Shown here piece by piece: positions 11,101-22,900 of a DNA stretch of 64,000 nucleotides. The notes under the pieces were generated by a model. The model was given only the letters and a program-made list of their open reading frames with translations. It made no database searches and had not been told where the DNA came from. The number at the start of each line of letters is the position of its first letter. Position 1 is the stretch's first letter. Source of the stretch: Chondrosia reniformis (lineage: Eukaryota; Porifera; Demospongiae; Chondrillida; Chondrillidae); assembly GCA_947172415.1 (NCBI GenBank), contig OX359194.1:5022001-5086000 (forward strand). The letters are read 5' to 3'. The translations under genes and the position numbers were made by a program.

Positions 11101-12594
11101 TGATACTCCCTACCTTATATGAATGGTTCTCCTGAAGCATTATTTTTGATAATAGCACTGTGAATATAGGAATCATTGCCTGCAATACACATACAAGAAT
11201 ATATAGGAATAACATACAATATAATAATGTACATACATTAAGTTACCGTATAGCCAGAAATGTTTGTGAGGAATTATACTTTATGGTTTGCAATTTTGGC
11301 AGTATTTCACAAACATATCCGTCTGCTAACATTATTTGCCATATAATTTTTATTGGGTCTTTGCAAGTTGTTAATTCATATATTATTATTATATATTTAA
11401 GTGCACCATGTGCAAATTACACACTAGGGCTATATGCCCCATGCAGCACTAATCAAAAAGTTTGAAAATGAAAATAAAACCTTGTTAAATATATACGTAT
11501 AACCACAGTCAGTGGAAAGTAAATTTCATTTACTCTACACAACAAACAGCCTCTGCAAATATACGTAAAAATTAAAAAGGTTTTAATATTAACAGGCAAA
11601 TACGTATATAATGTCTGTTTCAATATAATGTCTGTTTCATGGTAGGTAATACATTATTACATAAGAACGTACGTACGTATATAGAAATGTATGGTTCCTA
11701 CATATAGCTGGATGGTATGAAAGTCATAAATACCTGCATATATATGGACATACCTTCACTGCACATTCCAGAACAAGGAGCAACAGAACAGTGTAACATA
11801 GAGAGATGTGAAATATCCATATAAATAAAATGTATTAATCCATAATAAAAGTTTATGAATAACAACAAAACCTGTGGAACCTGTACTTTTCAAAGATATG
11901 AAATACATATATGTGCATCTACTAAATGGCAGTCATGTGCATTACAAGCCACATGAATGTATTCGTTGACATATAAAATGCTTCAGGTAGTATAATGCTT
12001 CAGGTAGTATAATACGTCAACATGATTAAAACACACTTATTCAAGCATTCTACTATAGCCTACACAGAACAACTAGTAGCAATGTCTGTAGGATGACCTT
12101 CCTAACTGAATACATTCCTTTTGTAGCCTTGCATCACAGATATATATACAACTGAACTCTTAAAAGTTATACACAGTAGATGAAATCAACCACGATGATT
12201 GCGCAATGATAGAGTCTCAATGTGTGTCAGCTGCACTTGTACTTGACTAACCTGTATGAGTGTAAGACACTGGAACTCTCCATATGCTAACGTTCCCAGC
12301 TATATTGGTCAGAGCGTTGGCTAATCCCAATGGTAACAGTCTCACAAATATAAACCTCCAAGATAAATAAGGGGCAGGCTCCGAATGGAGCGCATAATTT
12401 AAAAGACTAAGAATTGCCACAGACACTGAAAACTGTGCAAATGTCAACGACTGTGGATAAGGGAATTCTTGAACTAATGTCTTACTGACTATGCTACTGG
12501 CAGAGCCAAACGAATACCACAAAACACAGAGGGTTAACACTTTAAAGATTTTCTTGAACAGTTGTCTATCCATAGACGTCATGGTTAGACGCAT
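8165..12594 (-). CDS. SLC35E1: SLC35E1-like nucleotide-sugar/triose-phosphate transporter family protein
   Basis: Exons in coding order: 12252-12594, 11754-11758 (5 nt), 11114-11179, 10152-10289, 9617-9742, 8848-9087, 8165-8269. This gives 340 residues in perfect phase. It belongs to the TPT/EamA-type drug-metabolite superfamily: about ten membrane helices, acting in Golgi or other endomembranes. Family signatures visible are [15 protein letters not shown] across the microexon, [42 protein letters not shown] and [20 protein letters not shown]. These match vertebrate SLC35E1 closely. The substrate of this subgroup is not firmly established. The start is the first ATG of exon 1. The last exon encodes a short polar tail ([11 protein letters not shown]...LLVLV). 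The gene is head-to-head with the hydrolase gene at 12847. Introns hold a pogo-like MITE and a minisatellite. Confidence 0.92.
8414..8752. mobile_element. Pogo-like MITE
   Basis: The left end, CAGTACTTCCTCAGTTATCC, and the inverse of the right end, CAGTACTTCCTTGGTTATCC, match over about 20 nt with two mismatches, and both are flanked by TA. Length 339 bp, no coding frame. It lies in the last intron of the SLC35E1-like gene. TA target site and CAGT...TTATCCG ends are typical of pogo/Tigger derivatives. Confidence 0.75.
9147..9372. repeat. Minisatellite, 36-38 bp unit, about six copies
   Basis: Repeated unit built on GTCTCGTTTAGAGGC followed by CTCAAATAAAGGCAGGG, with small length differences in a G run. 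It lies in an SLC35E1-like intron. The flanking sequence (CCATATAGAGGC..., AGGCCAGGGGTCA.TGGGCTATTC) is also found once at about 1578-1645, so the array seems to have expanded inside a dispersed repeat. Confidence 0.85.
10722..10805. repeat. Dispersed G-run repeat (inverse copy at 15088-15240)
   Basis: GGGGGGGTGGGG, then AAAATTTTCAAAATTTA, GGGGTCAATGGTAT and AGAGTGT. The same blocks occur in opposite orientation at 15088-15240, where C runs of about 13 replace the G runs. It is probably a dispersed non-coding element. It lies in an SLC35E1-like intron. Confidence 0.6.
11754..11758 (-). other. SLC35E1: 5-nt microexon of the SLC35E1-like gene
   Basis: On the minus strand the sequence reads GTGCAG, then TGAAG, then GTATGT: a perfect acceptor, five coding bases and a perfect donor. 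Exon 1 ends ACA G and the next exon begins GCA ATG. Joining G+TG AAG gives Val-Lys and restores the HTVKA block that is conserved in this transporter family. Without the microexon the frame is broken. Confidence 0.88.
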
Positions 12595-12846
12595 CTATCT
12601 CACTGTCCGTTCCTACTGTTGAATACAGATTCCCATATCTTTATTACTGCAAAGGTGTGATTACTACGGATACTATAACACCAGGTACAAGTCACCAGCC
12701 CACGAAACGCGTAAGTGGGTCGTTCAACTTCAATTTGTAAAACTCAAAATGGAAGGCTAGAGTCTAGATTGAAATCGGAAACGTAATGCAAGGTAGGCGT
12801 GCCAACAAGTGCTCCGCCTCTATTTGTAGTCACGGGTTAGAGGAAG
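12595..12846. promoter_or_regulatory. Short divergent promoter region
   Basis: 252 bp between the SLC35E1-like start (minus) and the hydrolase-like start (plus). More GC and CpG than the surroundings (ACGAAACGCG, AATCGGAAACGTAATG). A shared bidirectional promoter is inferred from spacing. Confidence 0.5.
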
Positions 12847-15654
12847 ATGGCTACCGTAACGTTCCTAGCAGCTGTGTTTCTGGTAGGCGCACCTACTGGA
12901 ATTTCAGAAATTCTTAGAAAGAGTCTAGCAGGACCCCCGGACCAATTCTCTGATTTTGTACCGCCAAATGCCAGGGATTCCGCTGATGTTAGCTACTCTT
13001 TCGGATTGCCTGTAACTTACTTGAGTAAGACAAGCCCGAAATTGGAGTACAAGATGCCTGTTGACGAGACGGAGGCTTTATCTATTACCATTGTCTATCA
13101 GGATAATAGTGGTGCAACTTTTCAGCTTAATGCTAAAGATCCTAATGGTGAGCTAGCTACTCCTTCGCTATCCGTAAAAGAAGAATTTGGGATTAACACT
13201 GGAGATATGTTTCCCAGCCACTCTATCGCTTTTGAGTCCCCACTAATCGGAGAATGGACTATTGAGTTGGAACTAACGTCGGCCGACACAAGCGAGCCTT
13301 TTCCCATTTATACCTTTGCAACATTCGTTAATAGTGCTTACAAAGTGTGGGCCGCATTGAAGTATGAAAACTTAAGGGTCGGGCAGGATATTACTTTGCA
13401 AGCATTAGTACCGGCCCCAAAATCTCTCAACAATAGCCAGCCTGTACCAGCTCTAAACTCTGTCAAGGATGCCATGTTAACACTCACACTTCCTGATGGG
13501 AAAGAAATGCGCAAGCATATGGAAGATGAAGAAAATGATGGAGTATATGAAGGAGTATTTAGAGCCACAGAAGCAGGAATATTCAATGCTAGAATTGATA
13601 TTAGTGGTTTTACTTCCTCTCAGCAGCCTTTTGTACGTACCTTATGGTATCAGTTCAGTGTAGCTGAGCCTACTCTGAACATAACCAAGGAGGCAGTAGC
13701 GTATGCAATCATGACCCACCATGACATCATGGACACTGACATTATCCACATTAATGTACCTGTTATCTGGGATCAAAAGGCTAGCGCAAGCTACCGTGGA
13801 TTCACTCAGGTTTGGGGTACAAGCCTGTCCAATGAATTTGTCCCTGTTGCTTGGTTGAGTGGGATTTTGGATATTACTGATGAGAAGATAGATGGAGTAA
13901 ACAGTTCTAAGCATTTTCTTCAGTTTGACCTGGATAGTTGTTGGTTGGACAAGGCAAAGGCAGGGCTCCCTCTAATGTTAAAAGACACCAACTTTGATGA
14001 GTTAAGAGGGTACGTCACACTGGCATCTGTGGACACTTTGAAAGTAGTAACAAGTGATCCCAAGTTACTCCAAAGGAAGAGCAATCCATCTCAATGCAAC
14101 AGCTACAACATGAAAAATGGATACAATCCTTATCGTTATGGCAAGGTGAACACCACCGAAGGAGGAAAGCTGGTTCTGGTCCATGGTTATTGTGCCCAAG
14201 AGACTCCATTTTCTCTCGACCAATTTACAGATTATGCAATTTTTGAAGACTTTAATCAGAATCGGCTTACTGACGAATTTGCTGAAAAGATTGCACAATT
14301 TGCCAAAGACTTTTCTACCTTTAGTTTGTATTCACATTCCCAGGGTGGGATTGCTGGGCTGCACATGGCAAGTTATTACCAGACGGGGTTAGACCTTGAG
14401 GTAAGTTTATGAGCTGATACATGATAATGTTATCAAAAGAGATAATCATGATTGTCCTAGAGTAAATTCATAAAACATGCGTACATGTAGAACTGCTTTG
14501 AGAGAGTAAAATTAGTGAGGAAGAGATAAATGAAGTTTTAGGAACAAAATTGAGGAAGAATTCATTGCCTAAGTGAAATTAACACTTCCTTGAGGTGTAG
14601 TGTAGTGCATTAGCAAAGGTCATATTTTGTTTTTCTATAGAGGGAGGGATACCAGCTCCAGAGCATTGGTACCCCTTATCATGGAACCGACATTGCTGGC
14701 TTGTTGGCAGATATAGGGGCTGTACTAGGTTTGCTGTGTGGGTCCAACTCTGACCTCACTCCAGATGCTGCAGAAAGATGGCTAAGTGAGATACCCCGAG
14801 AAGTAGAGGAAGACCTACACTACTATGTCACTCAGGTAAGGCTTCCAGTACCAGTTTCTGTCAGTGAGTACCTTTGCATTTGACAACTCTTGTTATTCCC
14901 ATATGTGCTACTAGTCTACCTAGGCGTTTAGAACATACATATGAACTTATAAATCTTGATGTGATTTCAAAGTGCATATGTACATACTGATGAGATATCA
15001 TTTGGACTACGTATATAGCTTGCAATCTTTGACATAGCTTGCTTAGTTTCTGTAATGTTTACTTGAGCTGTGAATATATATATTTACAGGGCTGCATAGA
15101 GGACCCCCCAGGATTGATTTTGCCCCCCCCCCCCCAGACTTTTGGGAACCCCCTAAACTGCTTCGACACTCTCATACCATTGACCCCCCCCCCCGTAAAT
15201 TTTGAAATTTTTACTTTTGCCCCCTGATTAACATTAATAGATTATCTGGAAATAGATTTTACTGCCTTCATCAGACTTTGGCAGATTCTGATAGATAATA
15301 AAAATTTATTATCTAGCAAAATCTGACTATGGCTAATGAAAAATAATTAATATTGATGTGTGCAAAGCTTGATTAAACAGTTGAATTACTTGCCAGCTTG
15401 TGGGTTTATATGTTCTGTTTGTACATATGTAGTATAAGGATGCAGGACTCTTTGGTAGTTACTGTATTTGGGGAGCAGGAGCGGTGTTGGGTCACCCTAA
15501 TGATGGCTTAGTATCCATAAGCAAGACAGATGTAAAGTATGCTACTCGAGAAGAGTACTATGTCGGAGAATGCCACTCAGTTGGTATGCACTACCCACCA
15601 CAGTGCAAAGACAGTGAACGAAATGCCAAAGTGAACAAACTGGCTGGTCACTGA
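12847..15654 (+). CDS. Secreted alpha/beta-hydrolase-like protein
   Basis: Exons 12847-14400, 14641-14835 and 15433-15654, all phase 0, 656 residues. The N-terminus MATVTFLAAVFLVGAP is a good signal peptide. Residues ~50-300 look like two beta-sandwich domains with several N-glycosylation sites. The C-terminal third is hydrolase-like: LVLVHGYC (His446-Gly), the nucleophile elbow YSHSQGG (Ser498), SIGTPYHGT, an NDG acid motif (HPNDGLVS) and a late His (SVGMHYPP). Ser-Asp-His order fits a lipase/esterase fold. The elbow has Ser instead of the usual first Gly (S-H-S-Q-G). The third exon is cysteine-bearing, in line with secretion. Substrate unknown; I cannot name the family securely. It shares a promoter region with the SLC35E1-like gene. 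Confidence 0.8.
15088..15240. repeat. Dispersed C-run repeat in hydrolase intron 2
   Basis: Two runs of about 13 cytosines with GGACCCCCCAGGATTGA, CTCATACCATTGACC and AAATTTTGAAATTTTTA. It is the inverse of the element at 10722-10805, and longer. The right boundary is not clear. Confidence 0.6.
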
Positions 15655-16964
15655 ACATCTGCTGTATACAGCCTCTGTGTCTTATATTATATACATACAT
15701 AGTGTATTATACATACTGTATATAAACTTCATGTTGATGATGAAGTTGTGTATACTTAAGAATCTTTATATTGCTTGTATTTTGTTTGGATATTTTTATG
15801 TTCAGTGTAGTATATAATTGTTAATGCATTAATATCCAATCTGAGGAAAATCAATGGTTTTAGCACCATGCACTTAGTGGCTGATCATCTTACAGTGACA
15901 TCAGACTGCCATTGGTCTATGGTGACATCAATCAATGAAGTTATTATATGGGAGGGGTGATCACTGAATAATTACAGACCAATTAGCAATTACACTGAGG
16001 ATATGTGTTGTGCATAGTACATACTATACATCTTTTTCCAGCAATTAGCTTTACTATTCACACAAAACCTATAACATGTACCGGTAAATATACATAGGCA
16101 GAATTTTATTAATATATATATTACAGAGTCCTATAAAACTCGCATAGCTCAATTTATACTGGCTAAAAGTTTAGTTACGCAAAACAGACAAGAATACAAA
16201 GTACTCCTAGAGATAAATTAAGGATCACAATACAATCATAGCTTTTGCTGTGGATCCAGTCTTTGTGGCTGTACTGTCATGACACTAGCAAATTGGAAAA
16301 AAGTGTATACAAGATAATGAGAAGACAAAAAATAACATGTATTGAATTGAATTAATTTTGTCCGTACAGACATATGAACAGGGTTGCACAAAAGGTAATC
16401 CTATAACAGTGCTCCCCAGTGAACAATGTACAATACAAATGGCATATGTCAGAGAGTATGGTATGTACATAAATAAAAACATAAAAAAATGAAATTAAAA
16501 GTAGGGACTGCCAGTGTTGCAACAATGAATTGCACATTGGAAAAGGTATTGAAACAAGACAATGATCATACAGCTAACCATACAGAAGTGGCATTCTGAA
16601 ATTTAAGTTACTTATCCATACACATCACTTCTGTGTTTCTGTGTTGGGCACACCCTACTTCAGCTATCTATTTATATAATAATATTATGAGGTTGTGTGG
16701 TTAATTTGTATACTACGTAAAAAGGTGATGCGCAAAAGTGACTGCTTAATTAGAAAGTCTTATTTTGTTGTAAAATTTCTAAATATGGAACACAATCATA
16801 TTTCCATATGCTTCTCATCATTAGTTTAAAACAATTCCAATTCCACCTTTTTATTTCCCCTATAGGCAACTACATAGATAAAACATGTATACGTAGGTAC
16901 ATATATGTGCATGTATGCACATACAGTGGATGATACATACACAGAAATAAAACATAAAAAGCAA
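15655..16964. other. Intergenic, convergent gene ends
   Basis: Between the hydrolase stop (plus) and the eIF4E stop (minus). AT-rich, with several TATATA/TACGTA words. Short open frames on the minus strand near 16285-16537 overlap each other in different frames and lack any recognisable domain. No gene supported. Confidence 0.5.
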
Positions 16965-19900
16965 TCAGCCAAAGCTCACTTCATATTTAATCTTTGTCAT
17001 GTGATCCAAGTCTAATCTTTCTTTGAACAATGAACTACAGGCAGAAGTACACAAAGACAATTCCTTAAACTATACTTAAGGATAATCAAGCTCTATACTA
17101 ACATGCTAAAAATGTATGCAAAAAGGTATAAATAAAGTGGTCCACTGGAAATTACAATTTGGGCATCATTTGATAGCATGTTTATATAGCTCTTGATAAT
17201 GTTGAAATATGAATTGTCATAACAGCTACTGCTTTGAAGTTACATCTGAACCTAACCTTCATCAAGTGCACAACTGAGAAATCAGGTATAATTGTTTTAT
17301 TTTCTGTCTATTTAAATATCTCTGTGTACCAATGATGTCATACACCATGTACATTAGAGACACGCATAGTAGTCAGTAAAACATGTTTAAATTGCCAAGA
17401 GATATACAATAGAAGCATTGACTCGCTTGTTGACAGGGGGAAGATGCAAAAATAGAGATAAGTGTTGTTGTTTATTATTTTATTATAAAAATAGTAAACA
17501 AACAAAAGTGTAACTTGGAATTGTAGTTTAAATTTGATAAAAATAGAAATCTTCCCTTAAAGGAGAAGAAAACTACAATGGTAACAGTCTATGTACCATT
17601 TCTCATGGATGGTCATGTTATATAATGTATACTTAGAACAAACAAATAACAGGACATCATCCCAACTTACCCAATAAATTTTATTTCTCCTTCTTGGCGA
17701 GCATTTCCAGTCCAAATAGCTAATTTTAATGCCTTTGCTCTCAATTGTACTACTGCTCCACAAATCTCCTCAGAGCAGTCACCAAATCCTTCACCTACTA
17801 ACAGCATTAGCTGTAACAAGACAAAGGATGGATCACAGATGAATAACCAAAACACCAGTTAAGATTAGATGTTATACAAAATTATGGCCAACATAATGCT
17901 GCGATGTTTCAGATTGAGTAGGTACGTAGGCTCATGATAAATTTGATGGGAGTTCATTGAAAGATGTACAAAATGGCAAGTCAATTAAGGCAGGTATCTC
18001 ACCTGTTTTACCATTAAAGTATGAGGCCATTATCAGAGATCATCACAACATCTCAGAGGGATACAGTCTACAGCTATACGGATACAGTGTACAGCTATAC
18101 GGATACAGTCTACAGCTATACGGATACAGTCTACAGCTATACGGATACAGTGTACAGCTATACGGATACAGTCTACAGCTATACGGATACAGTGTACAGC
18201 TATACGGACACAGTGTACAGCTATACGGATACATTCTAAAGACTTAGTCTATAGATCGCATCACACATTTCACTTACAGTTTCTTCCCAGTATCTATCTA
18301 ATGAGTCCTTCCTTTTCTTTTCCAAATTTAAAAGCCATCTACCTCCTTCCTTATTTCGCCTATCTTCCCACATAGGACGAATGCCCTCCTGTAAGAAAGA
18401 CAAATAAATGCAAAATCAAAATACACTCAATCCTCCCTTATTCGGGCACTTTGGGACTGGGCATTGTCTGTAACTCTGATATGCCCGGAACTCAGAAAAC
18501 TCGAAGATTAAAGCTGTTTTATTAAATTCTACATGCATCTACATGCATCTACATGTGTCTAACCCAAGCCCTAATAACCCTAACTCTAATTAGGGTTAGG
18601 GTTACAAGGGGTCCCCCAAAAGCTTTTTGGGTCAATATGGGTATCAGCAGATAGCCCTTGAAAAATGCTATTTGGAGAACCTAAGTTGCCTATGGCAACC
18701 CTAATTAATTTTCGAGTAAATTAAGAAAAACTAAAATCAATTAATCGATTCTTTTTCTAACTACATTAAAAACATTTTTGTATTATGAAGTTTTAATTTA
18801 AAATTTAATTATCTTTTTAATTATATAATTATAGTTAATTACCGATAACAGCCGTGACATCAAGTTCTTTTTAGGTCAATTTGGTATCATTGGATAGATC
18901 TTGAAAAACGGTCTTAGTAGAACCTATAGTAAGTTTGCGAATTAATTAAGAAAAACTCTTCCCATATTATATATAAACTATCAGATATATATAGTCATAA
19001 AATATATTACTAACGATTATCGAAAAATTACATGACGTGAGCTTCCTACACTGAGGTCCGATTTTTTGGCATCCGAAAACATAACTGACCTACACCAGGG
19101 TCCACCTATGACCTATATAAGTATTAGGACTTTTCAGTTTTCAGTTAACAGACAAAAACGATTGAAAAGAAAAGGATGTCCATTTTGATTCACTTTCACT
19201 TTTCATTTAAAAGTTGTAAACGTTTGAAAAGATATGGATCTAGATTTCGACTCAGCTTGCTTTCCATTGAGAACTACTGAAGTCTTACTGTGGTTCACTG
19301 GACTGACCATGGTGCACCTTATGAATACACCGCATATTGTTAAGGAACTGTTGCACCTAGGACTACAAGATACCAAAGGACCCCATAGCCCCTTGCCAGT
19401 GGGACATTGGTATATCTGCTAAAATAGAAGCTAACAAGATACCACTCTTTAGCCTTGCTGACAATGTTGAAGGTAAGGTGCATCCTATGCTGCTAAGTGA
19501 TTTAGGTTCTGTAGAGTTGAAGGTTCCAGAAGGATCTGTAATAGTCTATCAGCATCTGTTACATCAGCTGAAGGCAACTTCCAGTGTATAACCGCAGATG
19601 CCAATAACTCTGAAGGGACTAAGGAAAAAAGTGAATGCTTTGAAAAAGTTACTGAAGGACCTGATTGCCGCAGATTTATCAGAAATAAACCAGATTCGAA
19701 TGGAACTTAGAGTGAATGGCAACTTCACCTATGCACAGGCAATGAAAATATTCAAGAAGTGCATTGCCGCGGATCAGTTACCATCTTGAGTCATCTTGAA
19801 GCATGGGGTCAGGTTCAAGAAGTACCTGCAAAATATTTCCAAGAGGTTTGATGTTATTGAGGAGGGTGAGTTACGTATTCTGAGGAAGTAACGAAGACAA

Positions 19901-22900
19901 GATATCAGCCAACCAGAAGCATCACCTTGCTTGCCTGTTGAACAGCTTTGGGTACAGTTTTGGCCGCTGGATTCGACATTTGAAGAAGCCACAATTTTCA
20001 AACAGGTTGTCTGTTTCTGGAGATGTCCATTGCAGGATGCCAAACATTTCATAGCCAGAAAGTTTGCCAGCAAGTTTCAGAGCAATCCGCTATTACAACT
20101 TTCAAACCACACTGAGTGTAGCCTACTACGAGAACAACTCTCTTGTCATTAAAATTGCCAAAATAAAACCAACGACTACTTCGTCCAAGAGACAAACTAA
20201 AATGTCTTCATTGTTTTTCAAATATCCCCCTACGTGAGGCTACTATTGTGGATCAGCCAAAATGAAAGTGCCCTCAGTGGGACCGAGGTGCTTCAAACTA
20301 TACTACACACCCTATCCCTGAACCCCCTGGATTTTCCCAACATTGTCCCTCCCTGGCATGTCCAGATGGGCAGAAGAACATAATTCAATTAATTAATTCA
20401 ATACCATACATACAGCTTCCTTCCAAGATAGTGGAATGCTCTTGGCAAGTTTAGAGTCTAGGAGAGACAAAGACCCAAATACTAAGGAGCAGGAAGCCAA
20501 GCTTTGTGTCACCCGCAGCAAATGGAGTAAAATATTTCAGAATGAGTCTGTTGTGACACAGGAGAGGAATGAGGTAATATCAAGCCAAGCTTGCTTTAGA
20601 CACGGCAGAGCCCTGCCACAACGACTTGACAGATGCTATGTCTATATTACTACCATGCTTATACACTTCCATGAAAACAATGAGCCTCAGGATTTTGAAC
20701 CTGTGGCTAATTTGCTGGCTGGTTCCACCACTGAAGACAAGAACAAGAAAAGCCAAGCCACCAGCAGCAAGCCATCCACGTAAAATGTGGGTGTGGTGTT
20801 GAGCGGGGGTTTGCCAACCATCCCAGCAGACATCTTCACTAAGATAAAAATTAACCACTATGTGGAATTATCAGAACTCCTTCCTGAGAAAATTCAGGAC
20901 TCCATTCTCTACCCAGAAGGGAAAAAAGAAGGCCCCAGCAATTGAGAAATTTACTGACTGGATACAAGCATTTTGCACCTATAGTCAGGCCCTTCTCTCT
21001 GTCAACCCTCATCTTGGGGGAGACCTAGTTACCTTTGTCGGTACTGTGGCTCCGTTGGCACGGGACCATCCCAGCTTAGCTTGGGCTGCCTATGAGCGCT
21101 CTTTCAGAGCCAATGTTGTTGCTGACCCATCCCTCAAATGGGGCCGGCTAGATCAGGAGCCGTGGGCCCTCAGTTTAGTTAAAGCCACTACCACCATGTC
21201 TCACCCACCAGCTAATCACCCGCCTCAAAAGAGGAAGGCTCCTACTTGTGACAAGTGGAATGACGGCAACTATTGCCCCTTTAAAACATGGGCAACTATT
21301 GCCCCTTTAAAACATGCAGGCCGACCCATGTCTGCTCAGTCTGCCGTAGCCCACAGCATAGGGCTACTACTTGCCCTTCCGCAGCTGGCTCCAAAGCACA
21401 CTCAGGCAGCCAACAAAAGAAGGCTTAAAGCTTGATTATAGCCTCCAGCATATACAGGCCAACACTAATTCATCTCTGAGAACTGATATTGTATATTTAT
21501 TCATCTTATGGGGGTCCTCTATATATATATACCGTGTGTAATCCTTACAAGTTGCAAATGTTTATATACGTAGGCATGGCTATATAATGCTGGCATATCA
21601 CCATGCACTCAAATACATAACTAATATAAAATTAATGTATAATATATTCACTCCTATATACATGCAAACTATTGAAATTTAATTACTATATCCATGGGTT
21701 AGGCTTGCCTTGCTTGGAGACCCTTTCTTATCCTAAGAGCCTTAGTGTCAGTGATGGAATAAATCCTGCTGACACTAGTATGGCATATTCCTCTATTGAG
21801 GATGCAGTTCGCATCATCCTTTCTTTGGGAAGGTTAGCACTGTTGGCAAAAATTGACATATCTTCTGTCTTCAGGATCATTCCTGTTCATCCTTCAGATT
21901 GCCATCTTTTGAGTATGAAATGGAAAAATCAAGCATTCATAGATAATCAGCTACCATTCAGCCTGAAGTCAGCTCCCATGCTATTCAATGCCTATGCTGA
22001 TGCATTAGAGTGGATACTTCGTAAAGACGGTATCCCATCTCCTCCATTACTTGGATGATTTCCTAGTGGCCGGTCCCCAAGACTCCACAGATTATCAGCT
22101 TCACCTTGATAAAATGACATCTTCTAAGATTAACCCCTATCCCAGACTCCCTCTGGGCACTTCTAATCAGACTGGACCTCAAGCAGGTGGAGGATGCTTT
22201 TCTCCATTTTTATTCAGAAGGTCCAGCCTCCAACACCAAGAAATCTTACTCTTTATATCCCAACTTGGTACAGACGGTCTTGCCACCTCTACCATTAGGC
22301 TTTATTTATCAGCTATTCGTAATCTACTGATTAGTCTTATCCTCCCCTTAGTTAGCCAGCACCCTCCAAAGTTGAGTTAATTCTCAAAGGAATAAAAAGA
22401 GTACAAGCTTTCGGTGGCTCTAATCAAAAAGTTGCCTACCCATCATGCCTTCCATCCTACTGGCGCTCAAGCAAGTATGGTGCACGGACACCACCAGTCA
22501 AGATAATCACATGTTGTGGGCTGCTGCCTGCTTAGGTTGTTTGGCTTTCTTAGGTGTGCCGAGTTCACTGTCCCCTCAGACACCTCATATAATAGTTCAC
22601 AGCACCTATCTATAGCTGACATTTCGGCTAGCTCCACCGAAAGCATTCAATCTACTTCCAATGTCTCCATAATAGCTGTGAGGATAAAACAATCAAAAAC
22701 TGACCCCTTCAGGAAAGGGGTTACAGTTTACTTGCAAAAAACTTGAAAATCCTTGTGTCCAGTCACTGCCCTAATGAAATACCTGCAGTTTTGGGATCCT
22801 CAAAATGGTCCCCATTTTATTTCAGAATAAAAACCTTTGACCAGAATAAGCCTTGTCCTTAACTTGAGGAAGGCATTAAAAGCTACAGGTCTAGATGACA

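Noticed and set aside
11160-11465. 101-residue plus-strand frame
   Set aside because: Overlaps an SLC35E1-like exon on the other strand and intron sequence. No domain, poor start context.
17957-18247. Repetitive YSVQLYG-like open frames
   Set aside because: The 21-bp tandem repeat keeps all frames open. No start context, domain or splice support.
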